Positions 51,181 through 59,789 of a stretch of DNA of 64,000 bases are shown here, one piece after another. The first letter of the stretch is position 1, and each line of letters opens with the position of its first letter. Both the position numbers and the translations under genes were made by a program. The stretch covers positions 2,108,001-2,172,000 of the forward strand of contig JAJHOH010000001.1 in NCBI GenBank assembly GCA_021651055.1, given 5' to 3'. This stretch comes from Candidatus Manganitrophus morganii. Its GTDB lineage: Bacteria > Nitrospirota > Nitrospiria > SBBL01 > Manganitrophaceae. The notes beneath the pieces are model-generated. The model worked only from the letters and a program-made list of their open reading frames with translations. It did not search any database and was not told where the DNA came from.

Positions 51181-53970
51181 TCAAGGCGGGGGGAGCGCCG
51201 CCGGCGGGGTCTCTGCGGGAACCACCGGGCCGATATGGGCGTAGCTCGCCTGCCAGGGATCGATGAGGGTGGGGGGCCAGTCGTGCCCTTCCCACTTCTG
51301 CCAGACCCGCTCGATCCCGGTCGGATTGGCCCCGGTGTGCTTCGCGAGGGTCTGGCGCTGCTGGCAGAACGCGCGGATCTCTTTTTTCTTGGCCCGAACC
51401 TCCCGGAGATAACCCGTGTCCGCCGTCCGCTGCAGCCCCACGGCCGCGAAGGAAACTTTTTCATCCTCCATCAGAAAACCTTCGGAGCGGTGCTCCAGCG
51501 GCCCCCAGACTTCGAGACGCGCCTTCGCGATATCGAGCGACAGCTTCCGAAATTGCGCGCGAAGCGCGTCGTCCGGCTGCATCTCGTCGAACGCCCGCAT
51601 GTAGCCGTAATCCATGTTGATCCGGATCATTCCTTGATCGACCGTGAGCATGCTGTGGATTTCGATCTGCGGCGCGATCAGCTTGACCGGGACGTTGTAG
51701 CCGCGAAACGGGGCCAGGTCATTTTGCAGCGTTTCGTCGAAAAGGGTCTCGAACCCCCGGGCTCCGATGGCGGGGAGCGCCGACCCGGTGAAGTTGACCC
51801 GATCCATGGCGGCCGGGGAAGGAAGAATGGCGATGATGGAACTCGCCCCCGCTTCGTCGGCCGCGCGAAGGGGCGCGTTGTCGCGCACCCCGCCGTCGAT
51901 ATAATTTCCCTTCGGCATCGCCGCAGGACCGGCGACCGGATCGGTGAACCCCTCGTCCAGCACCGTCGGCGGATAGGCGATCGGAATCGAGGCCGACGCC
52001 TGGATCGCATCCCGCAACGGGACAGGAAAATCATCATCGACGAACCGGCCCCGTTGATCGACATAGCGGGTCTGGCCGCTGTCGAGGCTCACCATCGCGA
52101 TCCGGAGATGAATTCCGGATTTCTGCACTTTGGCCGGATCGATGGCGGCGTCGATCTTCGCGCGGACCGGGCTGAAGTGAAAGAGCGACTGCGAGCGGAG
52201 CAGCCCCTGGATCCCATCGACCACTTTGCCGAGGTGGAGCCCCGCTTTGATGGCGCCGAGGATGAGGTCGGAAGCGGTGAAGGCCCAGCCCCCGCCCGAC
52301 ACGTTGCCGAGGACGTTCTTGCCGACCCCGACGGCGATCTCCTGATCGGGGCTCAGCCAGTTGTAGCTCCCTCCTTTTACCCCGAGCAGCGTCGCGAAGT
52401 TGACCGTGCCGGCCCCTTTGATCCCGAGCGCCGCCAGGTTTTTCACGATGCTGACCACCCACGCCGTCGGAACATAGAGATCGTCGGTGCTGGCCATCGC
52501 CAGCCAGAGGGTTTCAAGCTCCGCCAGCGCGGCGGGCCCTTCGGCAAGCTTGGCGGCGTTGAGCGCGCCGACGGAGGTCCCGCAGAGGATGTCGGGCTTG
52601 TAGTTGAACATGTCGGTGAGGCAGCGGACCGCGCCGACCTCGAACGCCCCTTTCGAGCCGCCGCCGGCGAGGGCCAGCGCGAGCCGCTCCTTCATTTCGA
52701 CGGAGATCTTCGCCGACACAGCGCCGCAGGCATTCGTCGCGGTGAGGGTGTAGCTCCCTGTCCAGTGTGATGTGCCGTTGACGGAAGGGAACCGCTCCTC
52801 GCCGCTCACCGGCAGCGGTGTGCCGATGACCGGTAATTCTCGCGGGCCCGACGTTTTGATCTCCACCGAATCGGCATTGTCGGTGATCCAGCCGAGGACC
52901 AGCGGCCCGCGCGGCCGCAGCATCACCTGCGTGGCGTTGTTCCCGGTGAAGCTGAGAATCTTCGGAGGGCCGCCGCTGAAACGGTTGCGGCCGGTGGAGC
53001 TGACCATCGGCGCGCCGAGCTTGGTGGCGATCTGGCGCAGACCGAAGGCGATCCGCGACGCCCCCATTCCCAAACAGCTCTCCATCGCGCCGGCGAGCTG
53101 CTCCGTGGCGGAGGTGATCGTGTCGCCGGCGTATGCCGGATTTCCCCGCCGAATCAATGCGACCGGCCCGTTGCCGACCCCCTTGGGGACGGTGGCCCGG
53201 ATGAGGGTGTCGCTCCAATCGGCCGGCGGCACGGTGACGGTGAGGAGGCCGCCCGCATAGGCGGTGAAGCAAAGATCGAGGTCGGCCGGCTGTGTGGCGC
53301 CGAATCCATGTCCGATGATCTCCACCACCGCGCCGGGGCATCCGCGGTTGGGGCGGATCAGAGTGATGACGGCCGTCGTCGATTCGCGCGGCAACGCCAT
53401 CGAAGCGCTCGCGACATTGTTCAAGGCGTCTTTAATGCCGAGCAGACAGGTGCGGTTGAAGAGATCGTCGAAGGTGTTGAGCCGGGTCGGAAACTTGATC
53501 CCGATTTTCAATGGATCGCGCAGCCGGCCGAACGTTCCGAACAGACGATCGCGCAGCAGCGCATTATACGGGTCCAGCCCGAACCCGACGCGGACCGCCA
53601 GGTTCCCGATCTGCTCCGGCATCCCGACGTCGGCCAGGACGATCATCGCCGCCGTCATCATCCCGGTGTAAGCAAACGGCGCTTGCGCCCCGCCCCACTC
53701 GATATTTTCCTCTCCGAAGAGTTTCCCAAATGTCCGCGAAGGATCTGTGGCCGACAGCGCGGGGTGCGCGCGGAGCACCTCGGCCAGGAGCGGCCCCGAC
53801 CGGTGCAGGTCGAGAATCGCCCCCGCAATGCCGCCGGTTTCACCGAGGCTTCCGCCGAAGAGCGCGCGGGCCGGCTGCTCGAGCGGCGCAAAGGAGCGGT
53901 TCTCTCTGGCGTCGGGCCATTGCGACATCAATTTATCGAGCGTCCGGGCGAAGCTGGGGAGGGTCGGCAT
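51181..53970 (-). CDS. Large patatin-like phospholipase with extended N-terminus
   Basis: 929 residues from the ATG at 53970, fixed by AAAAGGAGAT upstream. The N-terminal region (residues about 1-190) is unrecognised. Residues about 195-280 resemble an IPT/TIG beta-domain (PNRGCPGAVVEIIGHGFG), and about 335-425 an Ig-like sandwich. Then comes a patatin lipase domain: oxyanion GGGSKGA, nucleophile GTSVGAL and the Asp of the DGGVRDNAP dyad. There is no clear signal peptide, so export route and target membrane are unclear. Patatin enzymes hydrolyse phospholipids and some are effectors. Confidence 0.85.
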   Translation of the reverse strand: MPTLPSFARTLDKLMSQWPDARENRSFAPLEQPARALFGGSLGETGGIAGAILDLHRSGPLLAEVLRAHPALSATDPSRTFGKLFGEENIEWGGAQAPFAYTGMMTAAMIVLADVGMPEQIGNLAVRVGFGLDPYNALLRDRLFGTFGRLRDPLKIGIKFPTRLNTFDDLFNRTCLLGIKDALNNVASASMALPRESTTAVITLIRPNRGCPGAVVEIIGHGFGATQPADLDLCFTAYAGGLLTVTVPPADWSDTLIRATVPKGVGNGPVALIRRGNPAYAGDTITSATEQLAGAMESCLGMGASRIAFGLRQIATKLGAPMVSSTGRNRFSGGPPKILSFTGNNATQVMLRPRGPLVLGWITDNADSVEIKTSGPRELPVIGTPLPVSGEERFPSVNGTSHWTGSYTLTATNACGAVSAKISVEMKERLALALAGGGSKGAFEVGAVRCLTDMFNYKPDILCGTSVGALNAAKLAEGPAALAELETLWLAMASTDDLYVPTAWVVSIVKNLAALGIKGAGTVNFATLLGVKGGSYNWLSPDQEIAVGVGKNVLGNVSGGGWAFTASDLILGAIKAGLHLGKVVDGIQGLLRSQSLFHFSPVRAKIDAAIDPAKVQKSGIHLRIAMVSLDSGQTRYVDQRGRFVDDDFPVPLRDAIQASASIPIAYPPTVLDEGFTDPVAGPAAMPKGNYIDGGVRDNAPLRAADEAGASSIIAILPSPAAMDRVNFTGSALPAIGARGFETLFDETLQNDLAPFRGYNVPVKLIAPQIEIHSMLTVDQGMIRINMDYGYMRAFDEMQPDDALRAQFRKLSLDIAKARLEVWGPLEHRSEGFLMEDEKVSFAAVGLQRTADTGYLREVRAKKKEIRAFCQQRQTLAKHTGANPTGIERVWQKWEGHDWPPTLIDPWQASYAHIGPVVPAETPPAALPPP

Positions 53971-54100
53971 CGGGATCTCCTTTTCGGCTGGAGCAATGTG
54001 AAGGGAAAAATGAAGCGTCCGCCGTTGTCGGCGCGCCTCATGGGTGAAGGGTATTATTACGCCATCTGCCTGGAAAAGGGAAGGGGCGTTTGAGCTGCTT

Positions 54101-54925
54101 CTAGGAGGGTGTCGGCGACGTCGCGGCATGCACCCAGTTGTTGCCGGTTTTTCGATAGGTCGTGACGATCGAGGTATGGAATTTTTGATTATCCCAGACC
54201 CGGACCGTCATGAGGATCTCGCCGGGGTTGAGGGTGATTAGGGTATAGGCGTTGGCCTCGCCCCGCTCCCGGGTCGAAATGGCGGTTCCGGCCTGAACCA
54301 GAAGGGTCGAATGTTTCATCCCGACGTCCAGGCTGATCGTTTCCGTCAGGAAATTCCGGTGAAGATGTCCCGCCAGAATCAGATCGAGCGCACCCGTTTC
54401 GAGGATCGGCAGGAGGCTTCCGGGGTTGGTGAGTCCCGCCAGGTCGCTGAGCTCCGGCGGAACCAGGACCGGATGATGACAGAGCAGGATCCTGAAATTC
54501 CGGGCCGGAGCGGCACGAAGCCGCGCTTCGAGCGAGCGACGCTGCTCATGCGAAAGATAACCCTGTTTCCAGCGGCTCGGGTGCGCGGTGTTCAGACCGA
54601 AGACCGTGAACTCCGGGTCGACAAAGGTGGGGGCCGTTTCCTCGGAGATATATTTTTGATATCGACTGAAAGGAGAGAGAAAGCGCTCAAAAACATTTTC
54701 CAAAGGGATGTCATGGTTCCCCGGGACCGAGAGGTACGGCGTTGGAGCTTGCTTTAGAAAGTCGCAGGCGGCCTGAAATTCTCTTTTCCGCGCCCGCTGC
54801 GTCAGGTCTCCGCTGATTGCGATGAGAGAGGGTTGGATCTCCCACAAGTCTTGAAGAAGCGCTTCGGCCACCCGAGGATTGTGCCGGCCGAAGTGAAGAT
54901 CCGAAAGATGTGCGATGGTCCTCAT
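54101..54925 (-). CDS. Calcineurin-type metallophosphoesterase
   Basis: 274 residues. The binuclear-metal motifs are complete: DLHFGRHN (Asp-x-His), GDLTQRA, GNHDIP (Asn-His-Asp), LCHHPV and GHLHRN. The type fits cAMP-phosphodiesterase-like or UDP-diacylglucosamine-hydrolase-like enzymes. The start overlaps the PAP2 fusion gene's stop as ATGA, so the two are made together and probably act on related phospho-lipids or sugars. Confidence 0.9.
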   Translation of the reverse strand: MRTIAHLSDLHFGRHNPRVAEALLQDLWEIQPSLIAISGDLTQRARKREFQAACDFLKQAPTPYLSVPGNHDIPLENVFERFLSPFSRYQKYISEETAPTFVDPEFTVFGLNTAHPSRWKQGYLSHEQRRSLEARLRAAPARNFRILLCHHPVLVPPELSDLAGLTNPGSLLPILETGALDLILAGHLHRNFLTETISLDVGMKHSTLLVQAGTAISTRERGEANAYTLITLNPGEILMTVRVWDNQKFHTSIVTTYRKTGNNWVHAATSPTPS

Positions 54926-56613
54926 CGCTTTCCCTCCGCGCCGACCGCTGCGGTGAAGTCCTGCGCTTCCGGCACCATCACCTCGATCGCCTGGGCCCGG
55001 ATTCGAAACTGAAGCGGCGGTTTCATCGAGGCGACCTCTCCATCCAGCGCGATCTTGAGGCGCCTTTTGGTGGTTTCGACCCAAAGCGAGCGACCCAAAA
55101 AGGAGTGAAAGTCCCCGGCGGCATGGAGACGTCCCAGCAGGGCGCGAAGGCTCAGCAGGACAAACGCGAAGCGGCTCTCGCTTCGGACGGCGTAAATGCT
55201 GAGCGTTCGACGATCGAGGGCGGTCCGTTGTCCCAGGTTCAAGAGGGTGATCGGATATTCATTGTTTCCGATGAAAAGAAGCGGGGTTCGAAATTCGCGC
55301 GTCTCCTGCCGGGATTCCACCCGGACGGAAATCAAAGGAAACCGTCGAAACACAATCAGGCCCGCTTTCAGCAGCGCTCTCCACTTCCGGTATCCGAGCT
55401 GCTCGCGAATCTCATCCCGTTTTTCAACCACGCGGGAATAAAATCCGATCGAGGCATTGTTGATAAAGACCCGGCCGTTGACCTCCCCCACATCGATGCG
55501 AAAAGGGGTCCCTCGCGCAATCGTCCGGACCGCTTCCGCCATCTCCGTGGGAATGTGAAGGTCCTTGGCGAAATGATTGAAGGTCCCCAACGGAAGGACG
55601 CCCAATCGAACCCGGCTCCCTGCGACGGCCTGGACGACCGCGCTGATCGTCCCATCCCCCCCCGCCGCCACCAGGGTCTTCGCCCCTTGTTCAACGGCCA
55701 GCTGCGCCGCGGCGCCGATTTGATCTCCGGGGGCCACCCAAAGCGCCGCCGGCAGACCTTCCGCCCGGAACAGCTGCGTCAAGGCTTCCAGCGTTTCTTC
55801 AGGATTGTCCCGCCCGGAGAGGATGTTGGCATCGGCATTGATCAGCACAATCGTATCCGGAGGACGAGGGACGCTCTGCATCTCCCGAGCGGTCGGCCCC
55901 CATTTGCGGATCAGGGTCTTCCTTCGATGATGAATGATCCGCCTTCTCCAGACTTCAGCGAAGTTGATGCAGAGCCCCAGCCAAAAGAGCCCCGCCATCC
56001 ATCCGCCCAGAACATCGGTCAGGTAATGAACGCCAAGGTAGACCCGGCTGATTCCGGCCAGGATCACCATCGCGAAACAGAGGAAAGCGGCCCCTCTTCG
56101 CAAAACGGGAGATCGCGCAGGCAAGATGCCGATCGAAAAAAGATAGGCCAATCCGCCGAAGAAAAGAACGGAACCGAGGGCATGGCCGCTGGGATAGCTG
56201 TAGCCTGAGGCCGAAATCAAAGCGGTGGCTCCGTCCGGCCGGAGCCGCTGGAAAAACAGCTTCAAAGAGAGATTCAGCGCCGCGCCGCCGATCCAGATCA
56301 GAAGCTCAACGCGCAGAAGATGAAAAAGCCGTCGGTAGGCCAGGTAGGCGCCGATTGCCAGCGCAAGCAGACTCAAAACCAAGGGGTGACTCGCCCAGGA
56401 GGCAAAATGCATCAGCCCGGTCAGGATGGGGGATCGAATCTGTTGGAGCCGAAGAAACGCAGCGGCATCGAGCTCTTTTGCGAAGAAGCTCGCAAAAACA
56501 ATCTCGGTGATGATCCCAAAAAGAGCGCCGGCCAAAAAGGTGATCAGAAAACCGCGGATCAGATGACTTCCGGGGAGCTGTTCCGGCTGAGGCTGCGGCA
56601 AAGGGGTCTCCAT
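54922..56613 (-). CDS. PAP2 phosphatase fused to diacylglycerol-kinase-type domain
   Basis: 563 residues. The N-terminal half (about 15-225) is a PAP2 membrane phosphatase with six helices and all three motifs: KLFFQRLRP, PSGH, and SRVYLGVHYLTDV. The C-terminal half (about 250-555) is a DAGK_cat domain with GGDGT and LPLGTFNHFAKDL. Together they could dephosphorylate a lipid phosphate and phosphorylate a diacylglycerol or sphingoid base, i.e. exchange head groups. YegS/BmrU-like kinases are the closest. It forms an operon with the metallophosphoesterase (4-base overlap). Confidence 0.92.
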   Translation of the reverse strand: METPLPQPQPEQLPGSHLIRGFLITFLAGALFGIITEIVFASFFAKELDAAAFLRLQQIRSPILTGLMHFASWASHPLVLSLLALAIGAYLAYRRLFHLLRVELLIWIGGAALNLSLKLFFQRLRPDGATALISASGYSYPSGHALGSVLFFGGLAYLFSIGILPARSPVLRRGAAFLCFAMVILAGISRVYLGVHYLTDVLGGWMAGLFWLGLCINFAEVWRRRIIHHRRKTLIRKWGPTAREMQSVPRPPDTIVLINADANILSGRDNPEETLEALTQLFRAEGLPAALWVAPGDQIGAAAQLAVEQGAKTLVAAGGDGTISAVVQAVAGSRVRLGVLPLGTFNHFAKDLHIPTEMAEAVRTIARGTPFRIDVGEVNGRVFINNASIGFYSRVVEKRDEIREQLGYRKWRALLKAGLIVFRRFPLISVRVESRQETREFRTPLLFIGNNEYPITLLNLGQRTALDRRTLSIYAVRSESRFAFVLLSLRALLGRLHAAGDFHSFLGRSLWVETTKRRLKIALDGEVASMKPPLQFRIRAQAIEVMVPEAQDFTAAVGAEGKR

Positions 56614-56648
56614 GAAGGATAAATAAAAGCGAAAGAGGGTCCTTCATT

Positions 56649-56678
56649 ATTATTCTAGAGTCGCGCATCCTCGGTCAA
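56649..56678 (-). promoter_or_regulatory. Promoter of the PAP2-kinase/phosphoesterase operon
   Basis: On the minus strand, TTGACC (56678-56673), an 18-base spacer and AATAAT (56654-56649), giving a 5' UTR of about 30 bases. Confidence 0.5.
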
Positions 56679-56743
56679 GCGCATGGTTTTCTCGAGTGAA
56701 GTTTTGAGAGAGGACCGATGTTCTGTGGGTGAGAGAGGCGGCG

Positions 56744-57892
56744 TTACTTTCCCGGCCACTTTTCGAGGGGGATTCCGAACGCCTTTCCTTTTTTGACGTC
56801 GTCCTGCAGGTTTCCAATACGGTAATACGCTTGCTCATCTTCGAGCACGAAGTCTCGGTAAGAACTTCCACCCCCGGTGTGCAATGCCTTGTACACGAGG
56901 GGATTCGCCCCTTCCCCGAACGTCACCTTGGCGTAAAAGGTGCCGCTGGCCCCTTCGGCGTCGCCGACGTCGAGACGCACAGAGACACTTTTCCCGACTT
57001 TTGCAACCTCGATCACCGGGAACGATTTACCCGAGACGGTGGTCTTCGCAAAGTAGTCGACCTCCTCGTCGACGATGAAGGCGAGGGTGTCGGGCCCGAC
57101 CGCCTCGGCGGCCCTTCGGTCCACTTCGACATCTTGCTCCTTCTCCTTGCTGCCGGGCCAGATAATCCCCTTGCCCCCCCGGATCGGGGTCCCATCGGAC
57201 TTGACCAAATAGACTTTTACATAGAGATTCTTCGAAGAGAATTTCTCGGGAACTTCCACCCAGACCTTGTCCTTGCCTTTGGAAAGTCCCGGTGCTGGGT
57301 AGGTCGGCGCCTGTTTGTCGTCCCGCCGCACCCCGACGATGCGTTGAGGTTTCTCGTTACTGGCCTTGCCGCACTTGATCCACGCCGCCGCGCAGAATTG
57401 CTTGATCTGTTTTGCCGTCGGCCGCTTCGGCGCCGCGGCCAGCCGCGGGGGGCCTGCTTGCTGCTGCCGCGCGTGGGTCAGCTCGTGCGCAAGCAGCCCG
57501 TCTCCCTCCGGTGTGCCGCGTTTGTATTCTGCGCCCAAATAGATCCGGCTGCTAAGGGTGAAGGCCCGGGCGTCGATCGCATCAGCCCTTTGTTGTGCCT
57601 CGCTACCGGTGTCTACGGAGACTGCGCCGGACTGCCGGCCGGCGGCGTCGAGCCACGAAGCGCGACTTCCTGCGTCGAGCGACATCACCTCTGTTTCGGC
57701 GGCCTCGGCCGCTTGCTCCTCCGCGCCGCTCGCGCGGGGGACCGAGTCGAACATCCGTTGGACGGCCTGATTTCCGATCGTGCGCTGCAGGTGCAGAATC
57801 GAGTCTGGAGGATGGTTCAGCCCGTGAGACCGATTCAGGCCGGAGGAGACTTTCTTTTCAGGTTGGTTTGGCTTTTGCGTAAATGTTCGGAT
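56744..57892 (-). CDS. DUF4157 (eCIS-core) protein without standard start codon
   Basis: About 382 residues if started at ATC 57892 (AAGGTGG lies 3-4 bases upstream). The conserved leader HLQRTIGNQAVQRM, seen at the N-terminus of many eCIS-associated proteins, lies before the first ATG (57754), and its open frame has no ATG, GTG or TTG. The DUF4157 core follows (RAFTLSSRIYLGAEY, LLAHELTHARQQ, with HELTH as metallopeptidase-like site). The C-terminal 230 residues are unrecognised and strand-rich. DUF4157 proteins are linked to extracellular contractile injection systems. No injection structural gene is in the window. Confidence 0.7.
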   Translation of the reverse strand: MRTFTQKPNQPEKKVSSGLNRSHGLNHPPDSILHLQRTIGNQAVQRMFDSVPRASGAEEQAAEAAETEVMSLDAGSRASWLDAAGRQSGAVSVDTGSEAQQRADAIDARAFTLSSRIYLGAEYKRGTPEGDGLLAHELTHARQQQAGPPRLAAAPKRPTAKQIKQFCAAAWIKCGKASNEKPQRIVGVRRDDKQAPTYPAPGLSKGKDKVWVEVPEKFSSKNLYVKVYLVKSDGTPIRGGKGIIWPGSKEKEQDVEVDRRAAEAVGPDTLAFIVDEEVDYFAKTTVSGKSFPVIEVAKVGKSVSVRLDVGDAEGASGTFYAKVTFGEGANPLVYKALHTGGGSSYRDFVLEDEQAYYRIGNLQDDVKKGKAFGIPLEKWPGK

Positions 57893-58048
57893 GTTCCACC
57901 TTCTTGTTTGAGTTGCGAAGCGGATCGATGAATTCAGGTATATTCCGATTCTTATCTGTTGTCAACGAATCTCCGGAAAAAGGCTTTATCATCCGATCGG
58001 TTCATGGTAATCTACCCCTCTTGAATGTGAATGAAGGAGGAAAATGCG

Positions 58049-58510
58049 ATGAAGATTTACAAAACAGCATTCGCCGCTTTGATCGTTGCATCGATCGGGA
58101 TCTTCACGGCCATGCCGGCTTTTTCTGCCGACCGGCCCTCGGGAGAGAGGGTGTCTAAGAAAGAGGTCGGCCAAGAGGTGAAGGAGGCGGTTGAGGCGAT
58201 TAAGGCCTATTCTGCCGATCAGAAAGACGAAGCGGTAAAGAAAGGGAAAGCGGTCTTGGATAACCTGGACGTCCGGATCGAACAGATGGAATCAAAAATC
58301 AAAAAGGAATGGGACCAGATGGGAGACTCGGCGCGCAACACCGCAAAGACGTCTCTGGAAGGAATTAAAAGGCAGCGCGAGAAAGTGGCCGAGTGGATCG
58401 GCTCCATGAAGCAGAGCTCCGCCGGTGCGTGGGAAAATACGAAGAAAGGTTTTTTAGAAAGCTACCAGGCCGTTCATGAGTCATTCGATAAAGTCGCGGA
58501 TAAGTTTTAA
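58049..58510 (+). CDS. Secreted coiled-coil protein
   Basis: 153 residues from the ATG at 58049, chosen because GGAGGAAA lies 5-6 bases upstream. A signal peptide ends near residue 27 (MPAFSA). The rest is one long helix rich in Lys and Glu with heptad spacing (VEAIKAYSADQKDEAVKKG, then VRIEQMESKIKKEWDQM). It resembles periplasmic stress-induced coiled coils, but no family is assigned. Confidence 0.75.
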   Translation: MKIYKTAFAALIVASIGIFTAMPAFSADRPSGERVSKKEVGQEVKEAVEAIKAYSADQKDEAVKKGKAVLDNLDVRIEQMESKIKKEWDQMGDSARNTAKTSLEGIKRQREKVAEWIGSMKQSSAGAWENTKKGFLESYQAVHESFDKVADKF

Positions 58511-58530
58511 CAGGTTTTCTAAAGGTACGC

Positions 58531-58557
58531 TGAATCGGGGTGCTGCCCCATTCCAAT
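58531..58557. repeat. Palindromic element with GCCCCATTCCAAT end (copy A)
   Basis: TGAATCGGGGTGCTG runs into GCCCCATTCCAAT (58545-58557), identical to the end of the element at 61961-61973. It abuts the topoisomerase VI A gene on its 3' side. Confidence 0.5.
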
Positions 58558-58558
58558 T

Positions 58559-59665
58559 CTAGTCGAGCCAGTCTCTCTCTTTCAGCTTTTTCGGAAGGTA
58601 CTTCTTCGTCAGGTACTGAAAGTCCTTGTTGGCCAGCGCGTCGAGCTCGTATTTGAGACCGCTCTGGAGCATCCGCTTAATTTCTTTCTGCCAATCGGGT
58701 TTTTGAAACCAGGGATAGGCGAGCAGCTCCTTCGCGCGGGCGATGTCTTTCTCATTCAGCTTGATCCCGACGTTGCGCGGGAGGCCGTAGGTTTCGGGGT
58801 CGGCGCTGGAGAGGCCGATGAACTTCGCTTTCGGGATCGCCATCCGCTGGCTCTCAAACGCCAGGTTGATCGAGCCCTGCTTCACGACCGAGTAGATGTA
58901 ATAGCCCCAAGGGTCGTTGTCGACGAGAACGTAGACAGGAAGACCTTTCTCTTCATGCAGCCGCCGGGTGAGGCGGCGGATGCCGCGCGGAGGCTGGCCG
59001 TTTCCGGTCAGCAGGATGCAATTGTACCGGCGCCAGAACTTGTCCTCCGAGAGACGGTTCCACTGTGTTCCCTTCTCGACCAGCAGGACGAAATCGGCGG
59101 TGCATTTCTTGATTGAAAGATACTCCGGCTCCACGATCGACGGGACCGAGTAGCCCCCTTTCCCCAGCCGCGTGCAGTTGACCGTGTCGCCGTCGTCGAC
59201 CAACACCAGCGGCCCGACCACACTCCCGGCGCTCTCGGCGCGGACATGGAGCTCCTCGCGTAACGCTTCCAGCGACGCCTCCAGATCTTCGATCACCGGA
59301 TCCGATTCATCCTGGTTATCGAAGGTATTTTCGTTCGAGTCTTTCAGGGTATGTTTGGTCCGGTAGTAGATCTCCCTCAATGAGGTGGTGAGGCCGGCGC
59401 GCTGCAGCTCGGAGAGGGCGTCGGCGACCAGGACCGTCTGCATGAACTTCTTTGCCATCCCGACGTTGAAGAAGGAGCGCTCCTGTTTTTTCTTCCCCAT
59501 CTCGATCATCCCCTTCTTCTCGCTGAAGGTGACGTTGGAAAGAGATCGAACCGGTATCGATAATGTGGGGTCCTGCCGCCGCTCCGCGGCGTGGATGACG
59601 GTGTCGGCGACGCCGATCAACTTCTTTTCGACCGGAGTGGTTTTGTGTTCTTTCTTCTTCGCCAT
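58559..59665 (-). CDS. top6A: DNA topoisomerase VI subunit A
   Basis: 368 residues. Subunit A makes the double-strand break of topoisomerase VI and is related to Spo11. The 5Y-CAP motif is REIYYRTKH with catalytic Tyr101, and the Toprim domain keeps LLVEKGTQW (Glu) and VDNDPWGYY (Asp-x-Asp). All catalytic residues are present. Top6B lies 124 bases upstream with a palindromic repeat between. The enzyme relaxes supercoils and decatenates DNA; in bacteria it is rare and patchy, suggesting old transfer. Confidence 0.95.
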   Translation of the reverse strand: MAKKKEHKTTPVEKKLIGVADTVIHAAERRQDPTLSIPVRSLSNVTFSEKKGMIEMGKKKQERSFFNVGMAKKFMQTVLVADALSELQRAGLTTSLREIYYRTKHTLKDSNENTFDNQDESDPVIEDLEASLEALREELHVRAESAGSVVGPLVLVDDGDTVNCTRLGKGGYSVPSIVEPEYLSIKKCTADFVLLVEKGTQWNRLSEDKFWRRYNCILLTGNGQPPRGIRRLTRRLHEEKGLPVYVLVDNDPWGYYIYSVVKQGSINLAFESQRMAIPKAKFIGLSSADPETYGLPRNVGIKLNEKDIARAKELLAYPWFQKPDWQKEIKRMLQSGLKYELDALANKDFQYLTKKYLPKKLKERDWLD

Positions 59666-59700
59666 GCGCTCTCCTATTTCTCCGTTTCTTATTCAGTGTT

Positions 59701-59770
59701 GTCATTCCCGAATGTTTAATCGGGAATCCAGAGATTCAGGTTCCTGGATACCCGCTTTCGCGGGTATGAC
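59701..59770. repeat. Nested inverted repeat, CGTCATTCCCG family (copy B)
   Basis: GTCATTCCCG (59701-59710) pairs with CGGGTATGAC (59761-59770), one mismatch. GGGAATCCAG and CTGGATACCC form the inner stem. It fills the gap between top6B and top6A, so it is transcribed in their message if they form an operon. Confidence 0.65.
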
Positions 59771-59789
59771 GAAGATTTGTTCGTTTGCG

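Noticed and set aside
51133-52770. Long open frame on the plus strand (about 545 codons) opposite the patatin gene
   Set aside because: It mirrors the patatin codons, is rich in Arg/Asp/Gly repeats without any motif, and the opposite strand has a complete lipase domain with a ribosome site. High GC makes such shadows common.
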